Shown one piece after another: positions 22,038 to 34,728 of a stretch of DNA of 64,000 bases (within the stretch, counting starts at the first letter, position 1; every line of letters begins with the position of its first letter). The stretch is from Omphalotus guepiniiformis (taxonomy: Eukaryota; Basidiomycota; Agaricomycetes; Agaricales; Omphalotaceae). The notes under the pieces are model-generated. The model was not told the DNA's origin and did no database searches. It saw only the letters and a list, made by a program, of their open reading frames with translations. Position numbers and translations under genes: made by a program. The stretch covers positions 558,001 through 622,000 of the forward strand of contig JAQOOI010000019.1 in the NCBI GenBank assembly GCA_028554645.1, written 5' to 3'.

Positions 22038-24036
22038 ATACCGCTGAGTACTTGAATTAACTGCATGTTCAGACATGCCATTGCCGGGACTGGACATTGT
22101 AGGATCGTCATTCTCTGAATTTAGAAGTTCGAGAAAAACTTTGGTGCTTCAGGTAATAATAATTAGTAACTCGCCTGTATTTGTAGTAGTATGAATCATA
22201 CAATGTGTGTACGAAGAATACATGGCCATTTCTGTACAGCGCTGTATAGCAAACACTTTGAATTCTGTCAAGTCCATTGAGTCTTGCTCGCACTGTGAGC
22301 ATCTCGCTTGGTCTTGTCGCCGCAGTTGAGTCAAGCCACCGGTACCGCGATGAGACCGATACTGACGATATGGTGATGATGCCTAGCAGTCGCATACGTC
22401 GAATCTTGTAATTTACAGCCTGAGTTCCGACGCATCAACATCCGCGTAACTTGACGCAACGGTTTCCCAAAGATCCGAGGGAGGCCGACAACTTGGGAAG
22501 AGTTCAATTAGCTCTTCAATCAATGATGATCTCACCGGCCACTCGCAGTCTGAGATGCAGTACTGATTACAGGATCTTGACAGAACACCTTAGGCTGTGT
22601 GAAAATTCGATGATCAGATGTTGTTTTGATTCGCCGCTGGCTGCTGAGACTGAGCTCGAGCGCGGATGGAGCGCGAAAGATGGGAACACCACTAGCAGTG
22701 GAATGTGGAGGACCACAAGAAAGTAGTGTGCGTGGTTTATGGTCAGCTTCAATCTGAAATGCGGAGAACAATTTTTATTTGTAAAAGAACCATTACCACC
22801 GCGCGAACAGAGGCAGGATGTCATGAGAACTCCAAGAGACTTTTGCGTTCTTGCCGTCAGATCAGAACAACAATATTCCTTTTGAAATTCTGACTGTATG
22901 TACCGTTAAGCATCTCGATGATACGGCGAAATGAAGTAATGCATACATTACATAGCGCCAGCATCCTCATGATCAGAGTCACGAGCTTCAACTTGTGTCA
23001 TAATGACCATCTGTTTCTCCAACAGAATCAACAATCAAGGGTGCGACCAATGGATCAAGGGGTAAAGTATGTACTTCCTGGAGCCTGAAAAGGACCGGCT
23101 TGAAGGGAACACTGTTCGAAAAGTCAGTCACCATTGAAATCATCATACCATGGGGACATGTACCTGAGCGATCATTAAGCCATGCTTCAAATTCATACAG
23201 CAGCATACAGCCCTTAGAACAGCCTCGGAAGACACCACGCGAGATCAAATTGGGTACTCCCATTGCCAGATCTCAAGAAGAGAGAAGGAGAAAACGAGAC
23301 AGAGGAACTGATGCGGTCGAGGCTCAGATCCAGCAAAATATCTAGAGCGTAGACGCAGGCAGAGAGGTAGAAAAGATGAGCGTTTCATATACCATATACG
23401 CAAGGAGCAAGAAACCCAGCGTGGGTACCAGATAGAAGCCATTTCCACAAGAAATGAACCAGTGTTCACGAGTCGGCAAAAAGCAAGGTGAACCAATATG
23501 CAAAGAACATCAGAAAGAACAAATTCTTGAGACGAGGACACAAGCAAAAGCCACAAGAACACCGAGCTGTGTAGAGTCCTTGCCGCTAGCACAGCTACCT
23601 TTCGAAGCCGCATCATCTCTCAGCATGGATCAGGAGCCACAGTTTCCTCGATATTTGCCTCATCAGTATATTCCATTGGAACCACCGCGCTCAAGTTTGC
23701 CCGCGAGCTTCATCGCCTCAGCCATTAGCGGCTCGAGCGTCCAGCAATAACGAGAGACGATGTTCTGACCAATCCAGTTCCAGATTTCACGGTTCGTTCG
23801 AGGATAAGCGGAGCGTCCAGGGAGCGTCGTACATTGACCAAGGAGAGCAAGTTCAGATGCAGTTCCAATTCGGTCCTGGTCGGAGCCAGACGAAGATCTT
23901 ATGTAATGTATGTATGATCAGTCCATGACCTTGAGTTTATCTTATCTGATACTCGCGTTCAGTTGAAAAATCAGGTTCGTCGCATTTCTAGGTGAAACTG
24001 CTAGTACGAAGTGTCGGAAATGGGCTACGAGATCAC
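22038..24036. other. Two-kb stretch without a confident gene
   Basis: Downstream of the reductase. A purine-rich part (23100-23760, + strand) carries charged, Gln/Arg-rich open frames (ARSQEERRRKRDRG; LPHQYIPLEPP) that might be exons of a disordered protein. I cannot splice them into one model. The complementary 123-codon frame at 23245-23616 is hydrophobic and looks like an antisense shadow. No transposon hallmarks are seen. Confidence 0.4.
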
Positions 24037-24732
24037 CTAACCTTCCAATAGCGCTTTGAAAGCTACTGCCTGTGCTTGGAACGCATCGTTCAAGCTATCT
24101 CCATACAAGGCTTGCACAGTTGAAGCCAGCGAACCATTGTACACCTCCCTCGACTCGTAGAAGGTCTTGTTAACCCCATCTTCGACGAAAACACTTAGTG
24201 CACTCCATCGCTCGGCACTCAAAATAGCTGAAGGTGATATCAATGCCCACGCTACTCGATGAAGATCAAGCTGGAGGTGCGTAATGTTTTCCATCGTTAT
24301 ATGCGTGTTCAAGGGATTATCCGGCGTAGAAGCATCCACGGGAGGCGTAAGGGGAGGAATCTGGGAGTTGATTATGAGACGTAGATCTTCCTGCGGTACT
24401 TGGTCTGCAGTAGGAATGAAAAACTTGTCGGTAACGGTCTGAGATCTAAGAGCCATAGCTCAGCATTCCATAATAAGTCTCATGTTGTGAAAAGTCACTT
24501 ACCGGACGAATGGGTTCCATTCTTTATAAGAAGTAAAGTTAAGCAAGACATTCCATGCCTTGTCGATAGGAGAATCAATCAAGATGCTAGCCTGAGCGGT
24601 AAAGACTCCCGGAGAAGTAGGTGGCAGATTACTCGGGGGTGATGTCGCATTGAGTGTCTGTGAATCTACTGCAGGCACAAAACCGACGAGAAGACTGAAC
24701 AGCGATACGAAAGGCAAATAGGTGGAAACCAT
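24037..24732 (-). CDS. Secreted SRPBCC (START-like/polyketide cyclase) protein
   Basis: ATG 24732 opens a clear signal peptide (MVSTYLPFVSLFSLLVGFVP, cut near AVDSQ) followed by a short Pro/Ser linker. The SRPBCC fold begins with ASILIDSPIDKAWNVLLNF and SYKEWNPFVR, the usual W-x-x-W/F-P/N beta-alpha start. It ends with YESREVYNGSLAS, LYGDSLNDAFQAQAVAFK and the final helix. One intron (24446-24502) is spliced in phase 2. Family members form a deep pocket for lipids, sterols, polyketides or other hydrophobic ligands; most are cytosolic, so secretion is notable. The ~210-residue length is normal. Several N-x-S/T sites (NATS, NFTS, NGSL) fit secretion. Ligand unknown. Confidence 0.75.
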
Positions 24733-26240
24733 TCCACAAGATCAACTCTGAATCGGACTCTTTTATACATGAGGGAAACGTACCCTTTCCTGACATTTTC
24801 ACATGTCAAGCGATGCGTTTACGTGAAGAGCCAAGGAGGCAAGGGCGACAAAAAGAGGTATTTCCGTGCAGCTTGTCGCTTTCGGAGCGGTACGCCAGTG
24901 AGCGGCTCTGAAGAACCGGAAAATGTTCGTCACCAGATCCCAGATGCCGACTGACGGTACACCAAGAACGCCGTAGTCATCAGCCAAAGGAACTTTGACA
25001 GCCTGACCTGAGAAACGGTAGATAGAAGTTGAAGCTTGAAGAGCTAGGGTTGTTTTATGAGAGCGTATATTTCATCTTGCCGCTATTAACCCTTGCCGCC
25101 GGAGCCCACGTTCTGGCTGGAGACAGCCGACCATGGTTGATTACAACATGAAGCTCAGATGCAAAATGGGCAGCGAGACGTACTGATGGCCCTTTGCTAG
25201 CATGAAAGAGCTGCAATGGAGCTGCAATTGTGAACGACCAAATTGGACCATGACACGGAAATCTGCTGAATTTCAACTTTTTGGGCGGAGTTGTACTTAA
25301 TACTACGTGGCCGGATTGTCAGCCGGATCCCGCCTTATTATGTACTGCCACTTCCCTCCGTTCCTACAGAGTTTAGTCTTTACCTTGGCGACTTCACGTC
25401 TACATGAGAAGGCGGTTTAATTAATCAGTCTTGGTTAACCGATTCGCCTACATCGCACCCATTATGACAAAAGACTGATAGAGTCATTATTGTCGGTGCC
25501 ATTCTTTCGCGCGCTGGACATCACCTTCACACAATTGAACAAAACGCTATAGCCGTTGCTATCATCGTCAGCGCGTCCATAATGACCCATTGTTCAATGA
25601 TCCTTGCACGCAATGCTTATACTATTCGGAGTAGACGCGAACAAAGCTGAGCTGTAAGTACATACACCTTTAATCGCATACAAATCTGCTAATGCTATGA
25701 TATCAGGATAATCACCAAGTTGCGCCAAAGCGTACGCTCGTAACAAAATTTTATCCCGTTTCAGAAGGAATCAACGTGCAGTTTCCTAGTTTGTCGAACA
25801 ATGGACTCTCCATATTCGCTGACTTTGGAATATCGAACACGTGAATTGTCTTTTTGGCAATAATAAAGCTATCCCCAGTGAGGTACAGACAGACGCGTCT
25901 CCTGGCAATAAAACAACATTCAGGCTGCAAGAGCAGATCTTGGTGTGGCGGTTCTTGTATATATATGCACGTCCCTAACATTCATGAAGATTTATATTAT
26001 GTGAAGAGGGGCAAGACGTATCATCATTTGGGACCCGAGCGCGACACACCCGAGCCGTTCTTTGTAAAGGAGTAATCTTGGTGCGCCCTTTCTTTGACGA
26101 AAACGTGTATGAATGTTTACATGCACCAACACAAAGAAATTAGGCCTTTCTGCGACTCTCTCTTTCTCTTCATCTACCAAAACGTATACTCAGTGGCTAG
26201 AGCTCTTCTCTTCTCTTATAACTGCGACGAGAGTTGGTTC
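24733..26240. other. Divergent intergenic region
   Basis: It lies between the 5' ends of the SRPBCC gene (minus) and the HMG-box gene (plus) and should hold both promoters. Open frames at 24769-24987, 25055-25276 and 25751-26075 lack domains. No repeat or RNA gene was recognised. Confidence 0.5.
24761..24767 (-). promoter_or_regulatory. TATA box of the SRPBCC gene
   Basis: On the minus strand TATAAAA lies only about 30 bp before the ATG at 24732. Transcription would then start almost at the ATG, giving a very short leader. Confidence 0.4.
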
Positions 26241-27653
26241 ATGTCTGAGATGGAACGAACATCACGCGAACCCTCCCCAGCAATTGAATCACCTCGAGAT
26301 TCTTACGAATGTAATTCTCCTGAGCGGCCCCCTACGCCGCCGACGACCGATGGAGTTCTTCCATCTTCCCTTCCCTATCCCGACTTCGATTCGTTGAAGA
26401 ACGCATACGATGGAAAGAGAAAGTCTCATGCGCGAAAGCAGCCTGCTGGACATGTTCCTCGCCCGAAGAATGCCTTTATTCTTTTCAGATGCGACTTTGT
26501 TCGTCAAAGGAAGGTTCCCGACCACGTCGAGGCCAATCATCGCAATATTTCTCGTATCGTCGGCACCGTGTGGCGCCAAATGAGCGAGAAGCAGAAAGCT
26601 CCTTGGATTGAGATGGCTGATATCGAGAAGAAGAATCACACAAGAGCATTTCCAGGGTATAAATACCATCCTGGTTCTGATGCTCGTGGTGGGATTCAGA
26701 AGGGTAAGAAGAAAGCCACTACGTTCATGCCTGTCGATGATGAGGACATAAAGCCTTTGTTTTCCTCGCTATGGGCGCTCACTCCTCCACTTACTCCTCC
26801 ACCAAATCAATATCCTATGGTTCCTCATAGACGTTCTTCCTCATGCCCTCCGCCGGGAGCCGTGCCAGTTGTACCTGCATCGTCGCTGGAGACGATGCAT
26901 TTGGACGTACATGAAAGGTCATTGCCACTGATGACACGGGACGACCTATCACGTCGTCCCAGCTGCACTATCATGTATCACTCAATCCCGCTACCACCAT
27001 CTCCTGCCCAGTCTCCCGTGACTACCGCGGCGCCGAATTCGGAACAAGTTAATTGGATGTTCCCTTGGATGACAGACCCAAACTGTGGGCCACCGTTGAC
27101 GTCCGGTCCATACAGGATCGCGCCTCCTATAGATGCTCCCGGGTGGGATGCACCACCCCCGAGACCTACTCCTTTGTACTCTTATGACGATGGTACTTCG
27201 GATGGTTTGTTCACAATGGGGGTGAGTGTATATTCAAAATGGTGTTGTGCGTTTAAAGTTGACCATGATCACTTCTAGACTAACGAGTTGAATGATGCTT
27301 ACACGAACGAAGTCGCAGATTGGGACAGATTCTCACACCATGTCCAAGAACCGATCCAATTCCCTTTCACTAACCCTTTCGAGGAAGGCTTGATCGTGAC
27401 TAAGTCTAACAGCTGGAGTTACAATCCCTCACCCCTGGAGCCTGCGCACGTCGACTCGACTGACACTAGTACCTCCGGTGGAATGAGGATCGACTTGGAG
27501 AATCAAAGTTTCTTCCCGCACGCTCATGATACACATAGCTTCGACCACAGTGTCAGCAACGCTTCACCCACGCCTCAGGATACGAGCGCAAACTACGCAT
27601 ATTCAACCATCAACGCTGTTGATACGCCTATGCACATGGCTTTGAACCAACAA

Positions 27654-27689
<36 letters not shown>

Positions 27690-27986
27690 TTCGACCCGTT
27701 GCAAGAACTTGGAGCTCTATTCCCGAGACTTTCGTTGGAGGAAAGTCACAGTAACAACTCGGGTTGGACCGACAACGAAGGTCCATCTGCGTTCTCGGAT
27801 GGCGAGGGCTCTTCCTCCCGGACTGGACATTATCAGCACCGCACCACGACATTAATGCATTGCTATCCGGAGGATCCGTCTTCATCTTCAGGCTCTGGAT
27901 GCTATGATGGGTATCATGCAAGGATGGCGACGATGTTTCCGAAAGAGAACCCATACTTCCGCTCTGGAAGTGCACATATGATGTGA
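26241..27986 (+). CDS. HMG-box transcription factor (MATA/Ste11-like)
   Basis: Start chosen at ATG 26241 (MSEMERTSREPSPAIESPRD); the frame is open further upstream, but that sequence is not protein-like. The HMG box spans about residues 70-145: HVPRPKNAFILFR, ISRIVGTVWRQMSEKQKAPW and an IEKKNHTRAFPGYKY end. PRPKNAFILFR and the P-G-Y-K-Y tail place it with sequence-specific MATA-type HMG boxes, fungal regulators of mating, sexual development or stress. The rest is disordered and rich in Pro, Ser, Thr and acidic residues, a likely activation region, with six Ala-His dipeptides near the end. One intron (27222-27278) joins ATGGGG to ACTAACGAG in phase 0. Target genes are unknown. Confidence 0.85.
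27654..27689 (+). repeat. Hexanucleotide repeat coding Ala-His
   Basis: Six perfect copies of GCCCAT in the HMG-box gene encode (Ala-His)6. A perfect in-frame hexamer array is prone to length change. Confidence 0.92.
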
Positions 27987-28679
27987 AGCGTGTCTTCAAT
28001 CGTACAGATTGGCCATGCAGAACATATCCTGAACTTTCATTGGTGACTTTCTATCTCACCGAATCATACTACTCGAACTCGTCAATACATATGAAACACA
28101 GTAGGTTGGACGCACGCATCATTAGAATTTCTTGAGCTAGTGCTCACATCTTATCCGCATTTATTCATGTATACTACTCATACTAGCATCCAAATTCGCA
28201 TTGATTTTAAATCATTGTTGCTGACCTTTACAACAAGCTAAGCAATGCTTGAATGCTTGACGATTGACAGGTCAGTACTGTGGAGAAATACGCGAAATTT
28301 ACCCCGCCTTTACTCCGCAATCTCATCACTTGTATCAGGAACCCTCGGTAAAGGACACGGAGGCAAATCGAATCTTGACTATGCACTATAGCCTCTAAGC
28401 CTCGAACTTACCCTGGGAGAAATTGTGATAAACGAATACTATGTAGAAAATTCGGCGTGCTTCGGGAGTTATGAGAAGGTGAGGACTCGTGAGGACTCGT
28501 GTAACAAAGTGTCAAGTCCCCTAGCCGATTTGTGGGGGTGGGGTGGGACGGTCCGAGAGCACGGCCCGGAAGGTTTCCCCGACAATCCATCACGGTTTGA
28601 AAAGCTCAGCAGGACGTTCTTAAGCACACAGTGGGCTGGTTGTTCTCTCTCCACCTCAATATCTGAGCCTGGGATAGCT
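27987..28679. other. Intergenic, promoter of first transporter
   Basis: No gene supported. A 12-bp direct duplication (GTGAGGACTC twice, 28480-28501) lies about 180 bp before the transporter ATG. A G-rich stretch (GTGGGGGTGGGGTGGG) sits near 28533. Confidence 0.45.
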
Positions 28680-31197
28680 ATGGCAAGAACAGAAAGATTC
28701 GCCAACATCCGCGTTTACTGTATGTGTCGATCGCCCCAATTTTTGGCATGATATTTCAACGAGACGTATGTTCTGTTTAGGGCTCGCCTTTGTCGCATAC
28801 TGGGGAATCATACTCTTCGGTTATGACACGTAAGTCTATGCATTGCTCTTTCTCTGTGGTCGCTGAACAAAATCCATCTAGGGGTATAGCTGGAGGTGTC
28901 GTGAACCAGTCATTCTTCCAACAACATTTTGGCATGTGGACGAATGGGCAGGCAGACACGAAACGAGTGAACGAGGTATCTTCAGACGTTGTTTCCGTCC
29001 TTCAAGCTGGGGCTTTCTTTGGAGCTCTTGGTAGTGCACCAATATCGGGTGAGGGTTCACTTTACGTTTTCACAAGCGACTTTACAGCAGCTTGATTTGT
29101 CGATTTTGAAATATGGAAGAAACTGATTTTGGAATTGAACATATAGCGCGATTGGGTCGAAAGTGGACACTTATTGGCTTCACATTCATCTTTTCCATTG
29201 GAGCGGTGAGTGATATAGGCGGATTCGAGATGATGTGATATCTGACGTCGACGGACTCGTAGGTATTGACCACGGTGGCAAAAAGCCCTTCCAACGGTCT
29301 CGCATTGATCTATGCAGGCCGTGTTATCTCTGGTATTGGTATTGGCGCAATTAGTGCGGTAAGTGGAATCTGTTTCTGAAAAGAATGATTCGATTGAAAT
29401 GTCGCAACAGGTTGCACCGGCTTTCGTTTCGGAATGTTCACCGAAGGAAGTCAGAGGTCGTATTACGGGTCTATTCCAAATCATGGTCGCGGTGGGAGTG
29501 ATGCTTGTAAGTAATACGATATTATATGCTTGCACTGAAGTACTAAATGCATTTGAAGTCTTACTTCATCAATCGTAAGTCAAGTTACTTAGGCGCGCGA
29601 CTCATTGAGCATGCACCTCTATGTTCTAGTCGGCGTTGGCCTCCACGTTCCTGACGGTCCTAGGATCTGGAGAATTCCTTTCGGGATTCAACTCGTTCCA
29701 GCTGGGCTCATGTTGTTTGGGCTATTCACTGTTAAGGTAGGCTGGTTTGCTTGCTACTTACGAATCTGAAAAACGAAATTCAAATAGGAATCACCTCGTT
29801 GGCTTGCGTCTGTTGGGAGAGGGGAAGAAGCACTTGCCACTCTGGCATACCTGCGCAGGAAGTCAGCAAATGATGAAGCCGTCGTCCACGAGATGGCTGA
29901 AATCGAGGCTGCAATTGAGGAAGAGCGAGCCACGAGAAAAGCTCTCGGCTTGAAAGAGGCGTTCTTGGGGAAGGGAAACTTTGTTCGATTCGTCATCGCT
30001 TTTGTCATTTTCATGCTTCAGCAATGGAGTGGCCAGAACTCTGTTGGGTGAGAGACCTAGCCGTCTAATGAGCATATTTCAACTAATGATGAGATTAGGT
30101 ATTACGCACCTCAAATCTTTGCTTCGGTGAGCATACTTACCACATTAGGTTTTGAACATCTCTTCTTACGACACACGTAGATTGGATACACTGGCACAAA
30201 GAATTCGCTTCTAGCATCGGGAATCTATGGTATAGTCAAGGTGAGTGTAAACCATCATTGAATCGTCCCAACTGTGAAACTCAGAGGATATTTTAAAGTT
30301 TGTAGCCACCAGTATCTACGTCTACTTTGGAGTAGAAACGATCGGTAGACGTATGTCGCTATTCATTTCGGCCACGGGAATGGGTATACTATTCTTCATT
30401 ATCGGAGCCATCCTAAAGACCCATCCTCCACCCGCGGTTAGTGCAAGTTCTGTCGTTGTCGCGCCATCGCCTGCGAGCAAAGCCATGGCTGCGATGTTGT
30501 ATCTCTATGTGTGCCTCTACAGCATTGGTTGGGGTGAGTTTTCATTCAGGCAAAGCCAGAAATCAGCTTACAGGGATATCTTTTACACGCAGGTCCTCTG
30601 CCGTGGGTCTATGTCTCTGATATTTTCCCCACGAGAACGAGACATTATGGTCTGGCCGTGGCTAGCGCCTCTCAATGGCTCTGGAGTGAGTCGTGTCATG
30701 GTTTATTGATGCTAGATGCAACTTTACGAACGGCTCCCAGACTTTGTCGTGTCGAAAGTGACGCCTCAGATGAAGACCAATTTGGGATACAAGCTCTTCC
30801 TGATGTTCGCTACTGTCAATATAGGAGCCATGGCCATCTTTTCTCTGTAAGTATGGATTGGATATTCATCGGGAGATGTACTTACTGGCTTTATAGTGTC
30901 ATTCCCGAGACCAAGGGAAGATCGCTTGAAGAAATGGACGTGTAAGTATCAAGTCCTTGTCCAGCCTGAGATTCTGTTCACACCTCCTGTAGTATCTTCG
31001 GCGCTGTCGGAGCGGAGAAGAGGGATGCTGATGTTGCTAAGTACGAACACGGTGAGTTCTTTTTCTTGCGTGGAACTGGGGTGTGCGATGGTTCGGAGTT
31101 CCTTGAATCGAAGCGCTGATATATTTCTTGGATAGCTCATGATAACCAGCAAGTTAGCTCTACTAAAAGTAGTGATATCCCGGAGAATAAGGTCTGA
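28680..31197 (+). CDS. MFS sugar-porter family transporter, copy 1
   Basis: ATG 28680 (MARTERFANIRVY, splice to WLAFVAYWGIILFGYDT) to TGA 31195-31197 (tail IPENKV), about 530 residues with twelve membrane segments and a dozen introns. Sugar-porter signatures are present: GYDTGIAGGVV after TM1, ARLGRKW in loop 2-3, YAGRVISGIGIGAIS, ESPRWLASVGR after TM6, LQQWSGQNSV in TM7, GVETIGRR in loop 8-9 and IPETKGRSLEEMDV after TM12. It is a plasma-membrane importer of a hexose, quinate or a related polyol. The FFGALGSAP and GPLPWVYVSDIFPTR segments fit the quinate/sugar subgroup of fungal porters, but the substrate is not proven. A close paralogue follows 0.8 kb downstream in the same direction. Confidence 0.88.
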
Positions 31198-31988
31198 GAC
31201 TGCGTTATACATACCAGAGAGATACATTCATAGCGCTAGCCCGGTATGGTTGCCGCTGTGGGTACTATTCGGCGTTCGCTTGCGAACCAGATTACTGTCA
31301 CTAGCGTTTGACCAGACTATTGCTGTCGTTCAGGTTGTAAGGCCGAGGATTTGTGTAGAATATTAACCATGACATGAATGCACGACGCCTGCATACGTTG
31401 ACTCCGTGGTGGTTCTAACCCAAGGGCATTAATTGCCGCGTACATAATTGCCGTTAATACAAAGTTACTGTCAGCGGTCTTGACCGTGAGAAAAGTTTAA
31501 TTTCTGGTTCCCATTCACCTCCGTTGACTCTGTATCTCTCAGGGCAACATATCCTGTTTTTGCTCTCCGACATGATACTAAAAGTGATATCGTTTGACAA
31601 GGAAAACTCGCCAGCTTCGAAATGTATGCTATTCTACCGATGGATCTTGATTGTCAGGCTGGATCATTTCTGTGGCTGACATACGCGAAGAAACAATTCA
31701 AGTTCCCGCTACAGGCCCGGTAGCAATTGCGAAAGAGCAATGTGATCAAATCGCGCCGGTTCTTCGCTGGCCGTAATCAACGGGACAAAAGTGGATTGAA
31801 TGTTCTAATTGAAATCGAATGGACCCCATGACATGGACAGGTACACTCATATAACCTACAAATGCCCTCCTACCCCGCACTCCGTGTGCTTCTGCGAGAG
31901 TCGGGTTCATTCCCAACTATCATCTTTCCGGAGCCTCTCCAACGCGCAGAGGACATAGCGTTTTCAATCCCTGCTCAGTCTTTAAAAG
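31198..31988. other. Spacer between tandem transporters
   Basis: Holds the terminator of copy 1 and the promoter of copy 2. No gene and no obvious repeat of the upstream promoter of copy 1. Confidence 0.5.
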
Positions 31989-34728
31989 ATGATTTCAAGG
32001 ACAGAGTTTTTCAAGAACATACGGGTTTATTGTAAGGGCTTCTTCCCCACGGCTCTAACGACTTCTTTGTTATGTTGAATTGCATTGGCTTCGCATAGGG
32101 CTCGCGTTCGTTGCCTACTGGGGTATTGTGCTCTTCGGATATGATACGTGAGTTTTTGTATTGCCTGACGCTGTCGACGTACTCAAGGTCATTGTAGTGG
32201 TATCGCGTGCGTAGCCTTCGCAGGGACTATATGCCAGTCAGATTGTGTTCAATACATTTCTTTAGTGGTGGAGTAGTCAGCAATACCTATTTCCTCGAGA
32301 CTTTTGGTCTTCTCAACGCCGATGGAACGCCAAACATCGACAGGAAGAATGCAGTGTCGTCAAATGTGGTGTCAGTCCTTCAGGCTGGCGCCTTTTTTGG
32401 CGCTTTAATCAGCGCACCTCTATCTGGTATGCGACCTATCTAGACCCCCATAAAACACCCTAATGTGATTGGATTTTTCTCAGCTAAATTTGGCCGCAAG
32501 TGGCCGTTGTTCATCTACACACTCATCTTCGTTGTGGGAGCGGTAAGTCTGTTGTTTATTGTCAAAGAGAAAGCAAGCTGACGTCTTTGGTTCACCATAA
32601 TGCAGATTCTCACCACCATTCCCAGTGGTAGCAACGGACTAGGGGAAATTTATGCTGGACGAGTTATCTCTGGCTTCGGAATCGGGGCTATTTCGGCTGG
32701 TACGTTTTTTGATCTTGCAGAGGTGTACCCGCTCACAGTCTTCCAGTTTCCCCGGCGTTCGTTTCAGAATGTTCTCCGAAGGAGGTCAGAGGAAGGATTA
32801 CAGGGCTCTTCCAGATAATGGTAGGTGATCAGATTTTCTATTGTGAACTCGGTCAAACTCAAATGCTCTGCTCAGGTAGCCTTTGGCGGTAAGACTATAA
32901 TCCGTTCATCGGATGTTCCATCTGTCTGAGTTTGTGTGCATTAACTAGTGATGATCTCGTATTTCATCAACTGTGAGGTTTTTCTTTCTTCGGTAACAGT
33001 TCTGAAGCTAACATAATAAATATGCAATACAGTCGGTGTGGGCATAAACATCTTCAACTCTCCCAAGATCTGGAGAATTCCTTTTGGCCTCCAGCTTGTA
33101 CCTGCAGGGATCATGTGTTTAGGCCTGCTCACTGTCAGAGTACGTCGACCCTTGTTACGTCCTAAGATACTGCTGACTGCCTAGCCTTCGTTTATCAGGA
33201 ATCCCCTCGATGGCTTGCATCAGTTGGCAAGACCGACCAGGCTATAACCAACCTGGCGTATTTACGGAGAGAACCTGTCGATTCGGAGGCCCTCATCCAC
33301 GAATATGCTGAAATTGAGGCTGCAATCAAGGAAGAGAAGGAGGCTAGAGAAGGTCTGGGTTTGAAAGAGGCCTTCTTTGGGAAGGGCAACTTCATACGAT
33401 TTGTGATTGCATTCACGATATTCCTGCTGCAACAGTGGAGTGGACAGAATAGTGTCAAGTGAGTATCTGAAGGGCTAACCGAGGAATACCGCTTATAGTC
33501 TTCTTTAGTTATTATGCTCCGCAAATTTTCGCCTCTGTGGGATATGATTTCTATTTTCATGGTGGTGCTGGATAATACTCATTGCTGGATAATGTCAGAT
33601 TGGATACGTCGGGAACAAGAATTCATTACTTGCTTCAGGAGTTTATGGTGAGTTTTATCTTTCATATGCAGAATGATACTTAGTTGCTTTCTGTCTCTGT
33701 GATGCAGGAATACTCAAGCTCGTCTCCACGACTATCTTTGTCATCTTCGGAGTAGAAACCCTTGGGCGAAAGCTCTCTCTTTTTATCTCTGCTATGGGCA
33801 TGGGCACATTATTCTTCATCGTTGGGGCTATTCTGAAGACACACCCGCCACCTGCTACCAGCACCACCCAAGCACCACCTTCTCCATCCCCTTCAAGTCA
33901 AGCCATGGCTGCGATGCTTTACATCTATGTATGCTTCTACAGCATGGGGTGGGGTGAGTCTCTTCATGGTATCTCTACTTCGATTCTCTGACAACAGTGC
34001 CACGCAGGTCCTCTTCCATGGGTATATGTAGCAGATATATTCCCGACCAGGACAAGGCATTATGGACTAGCTATGGCAAGCGCATCGCAATGGCTATGGA
34101 GTGAGTTCGTGCTATTTTGCCCCCCTCCTGCATCCCCCCTCATTGATTCTCTCCCCTTTCGCTAGATTTCGTGTTGAGTAAACAAACGCCAATCATGGTT
34201 ACGCAGCTTGGGTATAAGCTTTTCCTGATGTTTGCCGCCGTCAATATTGGAGCCATGGGTTTGTTCTCTTTGTAAGTCCAGTTTGAACTTTGAGTGCTTT
34301 CGGTTGCACGGATCTCTTCGCAATCATGTGACGTCGATAGCTTTCATTGACGACATGGTGTCTCTTTCCGAATTGTAACTGATCACCTTCTGGCAGGCTC
34401 ATTCCTGAGACAAAAGGACGATCTCTCGAGGAAATGGATGTGTACGTGTTTCAATTATTGTTTCTTGTTGAATGGCTTACTGATGTGGTTTTTCTATTGT
34501 AGTATGTGGGTACCCCATTTTCTCGCAATAAACACACGACTAGATACCCGTACCTTTTCAGATTCGGCTCTGTTGACGCTGCCAAGAGAGAAGCAGATAT
34601 CGACGCACAGACACGGGGTAAGTCGTTCACGGTCCGCGTGAGGTGCACTCAATTGACAGTTGTTGGTAGCGCTTGACCCACACGACGTACTATCTGAACA
34701 TTCAGACGACAATGATAAAAAGGTCTAG
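31989..34728 (+). CDS. MFS sugar-porter family transporter, copy 2
   Basis: ATG 31989 (MISRTEFFKNIRVY, splice to WLAFVAYWGIVLFGYDT) to TAG 34726-34728 (tail DDNDKKV). It matches copy 1 along its whole length, with AKFGRKW, YAGRVISGFGIGAIS, ECSPKEVRGRITGLFQ, ESPRWLASVGK, LQQWSGQNSV, GVETLGRK and IPETKGRSLEEMDV. The extracellular loop between TM9 and TM10 has a different Pro/Ser-rich insert (TTQAPPSPSPSSQ). It has introns that copy 1 lacks, leaving micro-exons of 9 nt (32198-32206) and 13 nt (32876-32888), and lacks one that copy 1 has. The pair arose by tandem duplication; differing loops and tails suggest distinct regulation or substrate range. Confidence 0.87.

Noticed and set aside
23245..23616. 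A 123-codon hydrophobic minus-strand protein
   Set aside because: It is the complement of a purine-rich stretch; hydrophobic Leu/Ser composition is what an antisense frame of such DNA gives.
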